From positions 186,001 through 250,000 of the forward strand of contig WHVA01000062.1 of assembly GCA_015179125.1 (NCBI GenBank): a stretch of 64,000 nucleotides of DNA, read 5' to 3'. Below are positions 56,180-64,000 of this stretch, in pieces. This DNA comes from Gautieria morchelliformis (taxonomy: Eukaryota; Basidiomycota; Agaricomycetes; Gomphales; Gomphaceae). Numbering within the stretch: the first letter of the stretch is position 1; each line of letters begins with the position of its first letter. The translations under genes and the position numbers were made by a program. Under the pieces are notes generated by a model. The model was not told the origin of the DNA. It ran no database searches and saw nothing but the letters and a program-made list of their open reading frames with translations.

Positions 56180-57950
56180 CCCCGATGTTCCTCTGGCACG
56201 CGACTGCTCAACAAGACCTTCTCGCCCAAACCCTCGAGGTGTTTGCGCAAATTCAAGATGTCAACTTTCCATTGGCATTCAATGGCAGCTTCTCGAGGGG
56301 TATCCAGAAGGAAGGCACACTATAGCCTGGTAGGCTGCTCTGCGTGTGCGACGGAGCTTCGTCCCAAGTTCTTCATCCCACAACTGTCCGGGACCAAGAA
56401 CAAGGCAAGCAACGAGACAGGTTTCCTCGTTGAGGACGATTGGAACGACGCAGGCCGCTGCCAGAAGCCCGCTTCGGTGCAAAACTTCTGCCACGCCGTC
56501 AGGATCAACCTGTTGGCCGGCGATCTTGACTTTGAAGTCTATCCGACCCAGCAGCTCAATGTTGCCATTTTCCAAACAGACAGCCATGTCTCCGTCCTGA
56601 ACAGCCGGCCTGGGTGGAACGGGTTGTCGATGAACGATTTGGCCGTCTGTTCGGGTTGGTTCAAGTATCCACGGGCGAGCTGATGGCCCCCTAAACAGAG
56701 TTCTCCAGGGATAAGCAGTGGTGCAAGCCTCGTCGTTCCAGGGATTAGAACGTAAGCTCCGGTGGTATCTCGTGGACGTCCCACTTCGTTCGGATTGCCT
56801 TCAGGTTGGACGTTGGCTCTCCAGTTAAGCTGCGTACATTCACTCAGACCATACCCCGCTTGAAGGTCGAGTTTTCCTGCCCAGAGCTTCACCACCGCCG
56901 AACCCACTTTCTCCCCATGAGGGTCATACGTTTCAGTGAGGGTACTGTTTCCGGTGTGAGGAGCAAGGCAGTGGACGAGGTTACGCCAATGGTATTAACG
57001 TCCATCTTGTTGATGGTCTCCGCTAGAGCTACGGTCTGGCTCTCCTTGGAAGCCAAACACAGACAGCCCCCTGTGTGAGCGTCGAGAAGATAGTGCGCTG
57101 CGCGGCGGAAAACACCGGGTTGTAGAACAAGAGTGAGCGTAGCCCGTCGATTCTCGGTGCTGAAGTAATCCAGTTACGGCAGCACCGTGCTCCAGAACCA
57201 CCCTTTGGGTGTCCCTGTCGATCCTGACGTGTATATCACGTAGGCAGCATGGTTCGAGGACTGCTTAATGTTCAGGTTTTCGTGAGAACCAGCGGCATTG
57301 TCATGCAGAATACGCTCGAGGATCTTCGGTAATATGCGTGAGTTATTAATGTGTGCTCAAGTAGCAATAGTAACCTTACCACAGTGGGAGATTGGAAGCG
57401 CGACGCGAAAGAGCGTGGGTGAGCACGAACGGAGCGGAGACATCCTTGATGATAAACTCGGACCTCTCCATTGGAAAATCGGGGTCGAGGGTGACATACG
57501 CCGCACCCGACTTGAGCACCGCAAGCAGGGATACTACGAGCTCGATGGAACGATTCATATAACCGGGACGACCGATCCAGGACCACAGGGAAGCTGCCTC
57601 GCAACTATATTGGCAGCGCGTTCAGCTCCAAGTACGTTATGCGTCCCCGTTTCGAATTCCACCGCTACGTTGCCAGGGGTGCGTACCACCTGCTCTCGAA
57701 TAGTGCATGAACGAGCCCTCTCGGGGTGTGAGACTGGGGAGCGCCTTCTGGAGAATGAATTCTCTCTCCACAGCTCCAATGAGATCCACCCGAGCATCCA
57801 GCTCAGTCTCGGTATCGACTCGGAGTATGTGCTCCAAGCGGAGAGACAGTGGTCAAGCAACACATGGACTTGGCGTCGGCGATTGCAGCATCGTATTGAA
57901 TCGTCAGGCGGATCTGGTCGAGATGGCGATGCGAAGCGTAAGATAAAAGT
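56180..57950 (-). pseudogene. NRPS module 1 adenylation domain, broken
   Basis: Cores on minus include ELVVSLLAVLKSGAAYVTLD, VIYTSGSTGTPKG (57240-57200), LQAGYGLSECTQLNWRANVQ, LIPGELCLGGHQLARGYLNQ, NPFHPGRLFRT and ELLGRIDFKVKIAGQQVDP. Several frame changes are needed; the one after TPKG fits loss of a G from a G-run. The thiolation domain follows at about 56150-55960 (FLTLGGSSLNAIMVV). Confidence 0.7.
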
Positions 57951-59103
57951 CGTCATCGTCTACGCAGAACGACGAGCCCCCGCTACCTCCACAAACTTCA
58001 AACACGACTGAAGGGAGAGAGATGGCGAAGGCGACAGCTCCATGATAGTTTTGAATCCAATGAAAGCATGCTTTGCGCCTTCGTGACGGGCCATCTGAAT
58101 GTGCGAGAGAAGGAGATGATAGATGTGTCCGGCCTGACGTGCACAGAGATGGGGAACCTGACATCCATGCGTCCAATTGCGGTCTTCCCCCCATACATCG
58201 GCGGGGGGCTGTCGCGAGTGGTTGTAGCGAAGAGAACATCTTCGGTCGATGATGCTGTGCCAAACAAGAGCCCACGCGGCTTGTAGGACGGTGTAACGCT
58301 CAAACCCGGTCTGCGCTCGAATTTGACCAAACGATCAAGCAGCTCTGTGCCTGAAGTGACGCTCAGGCGATGTCTATCATTCGACGCGGGACCTGCCCGG
58401 ACTGTGTCGAAAAGGGAGCCTCATCGTGAGCCCTGTCGAGAACCTCGTTCCAATATGCACGGGCGATATCCGGGTCTCTTTCAAGACGTCTTGCACGTAC
58501 GCCGAGTATGGGGCGTATTCAGCAAAAGCCTGCCCACCGTAGAACGCTGCGAAATCGCGTTGAATGAGGCGAAGGGAAAACTCATCACAACACCCGCAGT
58601 ATATGAAGCGTGATCGTGGGCTCCCCTGTCTCGCGAATTCCAAATACCGCATAAGGCGGTATTGTCGTGGACCGTGACCCGGGGCATACCGGAGACTTCG
58701 GCGAAGCGAAGCGAGGACACCTGATTGTCTACAACGACGCGTATTTCGTCAACGGAGAGCCCAAGTTGACGAGGGTACTCCTCAAGATGGGGTTATGGGC
58801 GGCCAAGCCTGCCACGTGAGCTGAATTCTATCAAGGCTTGGCACTGTTCGGAGGGGAGCACGAGTGTGTAGATGAGCCACTGAGGTTCTTTGGTTTGACG
58901 GAGTATATCTCCTGTATGGGCGTTAGGGACAGAGAGGCCTGCAAAGACTGCAGAGGGTTTTCGAACTGCATGGAATAGCCATGGATCTGTCTTTTCCGAG
59001 CAGCACAGAGGCGGGGCGCGAGCCCCATCGACGACCCTTTGGAGCAAATTGTCCAACCCCCATTAGCGTGGGACAATTGAGTGGGATCTACTAGTAACGA
59101 CAT

Positions 59104-61858
59104 GGCAAATGATAAGGCTACACAAGGAAGTCAGATACGAAGGTTCATGGTGTAAATGAACAGCATCACACCAGTAATGTGGAACAGCGGAAGAGCGGCA
59201 GTTGAGAAGCTGGTATTATTGATGGTGTCACTGGCAAGTGTTGGAACTGCGGACAACAAGTACGATGCTTGATTCTCCCTAGAGCAGAGGGTTCACTGAT
59301 GAGTGGTTCTGCGAAAGACTACATTGAAGTGGGACCTACCGTCTATTGAGGGGGGGTGTCTTGTACGAATTCCAGCACTCACCGCCGCCTTTTAACTCTG
59401 AGAAAAGCGCTTCGGGCCATAATGAGATCGCGACGTAGGAGATAAGACCAAGCATACGGAATTGTCGGATAAAGTGGCAGTACTGTTTTGAAATTCTGTG
59501 TGCCCCATAAAGGAATAATAGGAATGGTAAGGGCAGAATTAAAAAGGTGCACCCTCCTCAAAATGTATAAGAGGCAATTTGGAAAAAGAAATTCAGATAC
59601 ATTTGGAGTTACACCGGAGGTTACATCAAAGATCGTGCCTTTCTGCTTGCAAGCTGGCTCATGCTCATGATTGCGGGTGACAACCTGGAAGTCAAACTAT
59701 AAACCGGCATTCAATTGACACTTGATCCGATACAGGGTATGGAGGCATCCCATGCGATGCTTCAGGACCACCGCGTAAGCTGATGTATGTAACATGCGCT
59801 GCACTATCAGGCGTACTGATAGCTGTTGGTACATCCACAGTAGGGATGAGCGGCCGCAGGTAAACGTGCCACTGTGACGTACTTGTATAACCAATGCTAA
59901 TGCCCTCAGGCGCATGGCAGCGGCAGCGTGTTCATCGTATTCACACCGTCTCATACCATCCCATTCAGCGGCCGACCTCGTCAAGCGATGATGGTAATGT
60001 ACCGGTGATCCTCAGCACTGAGAAACCGAGGCGCCCGCACTGGCGGCCAAAGGTCTTTTCTTCCTGCAGCTGGTGGAATCCGGAGCTGCGGCAGGTTTCG
60101 GACCAGGAACTTCTGGCTATCCGGCGACAGAATGCTCCTACTTAGGAGGAAACTGGGAGACACATGCCCGAATCAACTTCAATACCGTAAGCACCATAGA
60201 CAGTTCAGCTGAGCCCTAGAGGTATGATCGGGTCTTCAAGACTCAAATCATATCATGATAGCTAAGAGCCTGCGATGCCACGCTTCAAACCACGACGGTA
60301 GCGGCTGTGTTGTACGATTTTCATGATATGAAGAGGCACACATTTCGATTCAATATGATCTCGGCTTACCCTTGTTGCGATTGCATCCTGAGACCTTCTG
60401 TCTGATGGACAGCAGCACTCATCCTACGAGGTTTGGAGCCGTCAACGACAGCAGTGGGGCACTTACCTGATCTCGGGCCTCGGCTCATACATGTCGGAAT
60501 AGTCACGATCCACGTCCCCCACGCTGCTGCGTCGCTTCGCATGGCTCCACCCATGGATGGTAACAGTAGCGACACTGTCTGTCTCTTGACATAGCTGACG
60601 AACGGGTTGGCGCGGAAAAATGTGTGGCAACACTTGGGAAACACAACCGTTTCTGCTGAATCATCCGCCAAGCGGAACTTTGCCAGGCTCCGAATGCTTA
60701 TGTGAGAACACAATTTGCGGGCGCTACGCATCCCGCAACCTCCCAGTGCTCCCACACTTTATACATGGTACCGCAAATTTCAACGGCCTTATGATATTCG
60801 GCTAGTGTCCTAGAAGTTTGGCTACAGGGCTGCTGGATAAGCCAAGGGGTTGTGTTTCTTTGGGGGGTTGCCACACAGAATTATCGCGCTGGCGGAGGAC
60901 ACAAGCGCTTCTCGAAGCAAAGAAGTCACGCGTGTCACCGCCGCTCCTCTCCCAAAACGGTTAGCCTAATAATATCGCTAGACCAGGCGGCGGATGCTCG
61001 GATCAAAACACGGAAAAATCGGGGGAAAAGGTGTCGGATTTCAAGGGAATCTGCATTGTTAATCCGAGAATACAGTCGATTGTTGTCGGCTATTACACTC
61101 GGAAAGCCAAGCGCGAAACGAAGATCAGTGATGATCAGGGGGTGGCGTTACGCGTCACGGTTAACCAGGGTTTAAGGGAAATACACACAACCTGACGCGT
61201 CCGTTGAAAACAGCTCTCCGGCCTTGCGTTCTTTCTTTTCAAGCATGTTTTTGTTTGCGGTTAGTCCTTCTCCCCTCGCTGTGAGCTGTTAGAGTCGCTC
61301 AACCGGCAGTGGAATTCGGCGGCGCCAAAGCAATGACGAGAATGCCGTACTTGAATTAAGCGGGATACCACGTTCCTCAAATTAACCATCGGGGCGAGAA
61401 TATCACCGTCAGATTAAGCACCGTGCCGGCCACCGTCAGGTTAAACGCCGGGAAGCTTTGTGAATTTTGATCTCCAACTCAATGGTCTTCACAAGTAAAG
61501 GAAGTACGTTACCATGATACACAGGGGCAGTAGTATATTTACCGACTGGAGGTGGGAAGGGATCAGGCAGCGAAACAAAATACAATAAGTATACCAAAAC
61601 GGACCGACTTGAGTGACATCGCTAAGCGGTAAGTGGCAGAACCATCAAAGGTAATGATACGATATGTACTAAGTTAGGAATATCCTGGAATGTCCATCCA
61701 CGTGGCTCGACAGAAACCTTCGGAGTCAGCGGTACTGCCTGCACGTCACACGCTTTATCCCCAGTATGCAGATGCAAAAAGGCCAGCCTGGTGAGCCGCT
61801 GTGCTCTCCCTTCCATAGCCCTACTACAGCTGCCCTCACCCAGTGATAGGTTCGAACC
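59104..61858. other. 2.7 kb without a supported gene
   Basis: Frames on both strands are short (up to 129 codons at 60755-60366, minus) and lack motifs. No splice-consistent exon chain or clear repeat was recognised. It separates the NRPS from the MFS pseudogene and presumably holds their promoters, since the two genes point away from each other. Confidence 0.3.
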
Positions 61859-63667
61859 ATGCCCTCAGATGCCACTCATCATGAAGTTGTGAACATGCAG
61901 CTGGAGAAAATCTCCGAGAGGAGCTCCTCTGTTTCTCCAAGTCCTCCTACTCCTGATGTCGAACTCGACTCTCCACCATTGCCTTCTGCGCCTAAACCTT
62001 CGGTCGTCGTCACAAAAAGGCGTTTATTCTCATCATGACTAGTATATGGCTTGGCAACTTTGGTCGGTTTTAATTCTGCGAAGCTTATGAGACCCTCACT
62101 GACTAGCGAAACATGCTACAGCCGCCTATTTCAATGAAACTACTGCCACGACCGCTATGCATGTTATTGGCACCCAGTTCAACGACCTTGCGAACCAAAA
62201 TTGGATCGCAACCGCCTATCTGATCGGTTTCACTGTCACCCAGACATTGCTGGGACGCTTCAGCGACATCTTCGGTCGCGCTGCTGTTTTCAACGGGACC
62301 ATGGTCATTTTCGCAGCAGGAACTCTCTGGTGTGGCCTCGCACAATCTATGAACTCCCTCATTGGGGGTAGACTTCTCCAGGGATCGGCGCGGCAGGACG
62401 TCAAACCGTCGGCGTCATCATCATCATCGACCTCACCACACCGGAGACCCGTGGGGTCTGGCTTGGCTTCTTCAATCTGTCCTTGTCATTGGGTATGGCT
62501 GCTGGCCCAGTGTTGGGTGCCGTCCTTTCCGTCGATACCAGCTGGCGTTGGCTGTTCTGGATTACCCTTATGATAGTTGGCATCACCTTTCTCATTGGCA
62601 TGTCCTCCATGCGTTATCCTGTTCCCCATAGGACTCAGAGCAAAGGCATCATTGCACAACTGAAAGAGGTTGACTACGTCGGCTCCGCTCTCGCGGTCGC
62701 CATTGCCGCTCTCATCTGCATCGCGATCGAGATGGGCAACAAAGAATTTCCGTGGAACGTCAGTCACGCTTTACTGTTTCTCCTTCCAGACAATTGACTT
62801 TCATATATAGTCAGCACCCATAATCGTATTATTCGTTGTGGGCGGCGCTCTCATCCCAGTCTTCGTATTTTATGAGCTCAAGGTCGCCAAAACCCTGTGG
62901 TGGACATGCACCTCTTCACCATACCCAACATCCCCATCGCTTGTCTCATCAATTTCCTCACTGGCGCCGCGTACTTCGGAGCTGTATTCTTCCTCCCCCG
63001 ATACTTTATCGACATTTTCGGGTCGAGTCTTGTCAACTCAGGTTTACAAATGCTGGGTATCACGCTCGCCGTCGGTATCTCATCCGTATTTGGGGCAAAC
63101 CTTATCTCCAAACTGGGTCAGGTCCGACTCATGGGTGCTGTTGGTGGTGCGCTGTATGCATTGGGCGGAGGTCTGATGTTCCTTGTCGGCCGCCACACCT
63201 CAGGCGCCACCGTCATTGGTTTCTCTGTTCTCATGGGGCTGGGGTCTGGTATACTATACCAACCGTCACTGATCGTGGGACCCATGTCCGTCAAACCGCA
63301 CCAAGTCGCGGGAATCAGTGGCTTCCTCTCCTTCCTCCGAACCCTCGGGGGAACATTCGCCACACCGCTCTTAACCGCCATCTACGAAACAAGCTTTACG
63401 GGAACATTACGCGGCAAGATCCCCGACAACCTGGTAAATCAGGGGCTGGGTCTCGCCGATGAGCATGCGGACTTCCCGCAGTATAACAATGCTATCTTGG
63501 ATGCTCTGGTCAAGGCATTCCACATTGGGAACGTCCCCGCCATCGTCTTCGGGGTGGCATATCTGGTCGCGGTAGTTATGCTCCGAAATATCGATTTTGT
63601 TCCGGCGTGGAGGAAGGCACAGATAGCTAGAAGGGAAGCGAGGAATGGGTCAGGGGAGAAGGTCTGA
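61859..63667 (+). pseudogene. MFS transporter paralogue C with three single-base losses
   Basis: It is collinear with intact paralogues A and B, with the same two introns (about 62068-62129 and 62759-62812). Three frame breaks occur. Near 62015-62022 (ACAAAAAGGCG) a base is missing before the first helix, giving a stop at 62036. Near 62382 (GGGATCGGC) a base is lost in the LQGIGAAGR block. Near 62889 (GCCAAAACCC) an A is lost before the VVDMHLF block. Otherwise the protein would be full length and close to A, with GRFSDIFGRAAVFN and LYQPSLIVGPMSVKPHQVAG. It is divergent from the NRPS, so it was perhaps the exporter of its product. Lesions lie in or beside short homopolymers, as in the NRPS. 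Confidence 0.85.
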
Positions 63668-63829
63668 TATGATCTACGCGTCCTCCCCTGCAGGGGAGAT
63701 CCAGGATATTCTATACCTTTAATTGTACCTCCAAGGGGTGTATGTAATATAATAAATAGACAATCCTGCTGGGTCTTATGTTTACCAAGTATACGGCTCG
63801 TGAGAAGAACACCCAGAGAGGGTACTTAC
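63668..63829. other. 3' flank of MFS paralogue C
   Basis: No supported feature. Downstream of 63667 the sequence is AT-rich (CTATACCTTTAATTG), consistent with a 3' untranslated region. Confidence 0.35.
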
Positions 63830-63907
63830 CGTGACGTACTTATCACCAATTTTGTAGCGCCATGTACTGGTGTTGTGAGTCTGAGAGTTGACGACAAAAA
63901 CTTGGTC
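63830..63907 (-). CDS. Internal exon of an unidentified gene running off the right edge
   Basis: On minus a 78-nt stretch is bounded by an acceptor (TTCGAATGTAG) and a strong donor (GTAAGTAC). It reads DQVFVVNSQTHNTSTWRYKI and GDKYVT without a stop. The clean splice borders and codon-like composition suggest a true exon. The gene is not recognised; its upstream part lies beyond 64000. Confidence 0.4.
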
Positions 63908-64000
63908 CTACATTCGAAAAGTTTAGGGATGGGATACCACTGAAACGGTGTGGACATTGGCAGACGGGCATATCGTATCACGAGCTGGGTAATGACGCCG

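Larger units (their letters stand above)
51432..59103 (-). pseudogene. Two-module nonribosomal peptide synthetase, many frameshifts
   Basis: Minus-strand domain order is C (about 58.7-57.9 kb), A (57.9-56.2), T (56.15-55.95), C (55.95-54.85), A (54.75-53.05), T (52.98-52.80), C (52.70-51.43). The span is about 7.6 kb. Adenylation cores are recognisable (VIYTSGSTGTPKG, YTIYTSGSTGPPKG, RYGPTEASIFAT, YRTGDLVRW), as are both carrier sites (LGGSSLNAI, MGGDSITAI). Reading needs repeated frame changes. Many are explained by one missing base, usually in a short homopolymer (near 57220, 54280, 54043, 53877, 53682, 53520, 53263, 53025). One true 54-bp intron (about 54340) is present. Domain order with a terminal T-C recalls fungal ferrichrome-type siderophore synthetases; product unproved. 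Either a decaying gene or an assembly with homopolymer errors. Confidence 0.8.

Noticed and set aside
51432-59103. NRPS as an intact, intron-rich gene
   Set aside because: Apart from the one clear 54-bp intron, frame changes occur inside conserved cores with no GT-AG sequence removed, so introns cannot explain them.
1-64000. CRISPR arrays, rRNA operons and bacterial-type operons
   Set aside because: No regularly spaced identical short repeats with unique spacers, no rRNA core sequences, and gene structure is plainly eukaryotic with introns.

Overview
This 64 kb window is nuclear DNA from a filamentous basidiomycete, almost certainly an agaricomycete. The evidence is the gene content (a FunK1 fungal-type kinase, a Cdc12-type septin, EAF1/VID21 of NuA4, a mitochondrial HTD2-type dehydratase) and the gene architecture: many GT-AG introns of about 49-60 bp, some separating exons of only 14-21 nt. 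Exon models were assembled by hand from frame continuity, splice sites and protein family conservation. Summed exon lengths are divisible by three in every gene called intact.

Layout. 1-4.3 kb is transposon debris: a rearranged non-LTR retrotransposon with ORF1 on minus and an endonuclease scrap on plus, then a complete 935-bp hAT-type non-autonomous element with a perfect 8-bp target duplication. 4.3-8.6 kb carries a FunK1 kinase and a phytanoyl-CoA dioxygenase-like gene, both on minus, separated by a 318-bp near-perfect palindrome. 8.6-14.6 kb is gene-poor and holds three copies of an undescribed repeat with a terminal hairpin. 14.6-30.5 kb is the conserved housekeeping block: a 766-aa low-complexity protein, CDC12 septin, a 521-aa unknown, an MRM2-like rRNA methyltransferase, EAF1/VID21 (2173 aa, with a very large Glu-Pro repeat) and HTD2.

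30.7-47.9 kb is accessory: foldback sequences, a Rab-escort-protein scrap, a divergent pair of intact paralogous MFS transporters, and a tandem segmental duplication carrying two intact aminoglycoside-phosphotransferase-like genes. A solo LTR, a small three-exon gene and a 3-unit tandem repeat lie between the two duplicated units. 47.9-50.6 kb holds sugar-kinase remnants and a palindromic AT-rich element. 51.4-59.1 kb is a two-module NRPS (C-A-T-C-A-T-C) read on minus and broken by many single-base losses. 61.9-63.7 kb is a third MFS paralogue, also broken by single-base losses. One internal exon of an unidentified minus-strand gene lies at the right edge.

How the parts may work together: the housekeeping genes act independently (cytokinesis, chromatin acetylation, mitochondrial rRNA modification, mitochondrial fatty acid synthesis). 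The NRPS with a neighbouring MFS exporter resembles a small secondary-metabolite cluster, perhaps siderophore-like, that is either decaying or degraded by homopolymer assembly errors. No previously undescribed multi-gene system could be demonstrated. The most unusual items are the NRPS/MFS lesion pattern, the EAF1 Glu-Pro expansion, the tandem kinase duplication and the uncharacterised hairpin-ended repeat family.
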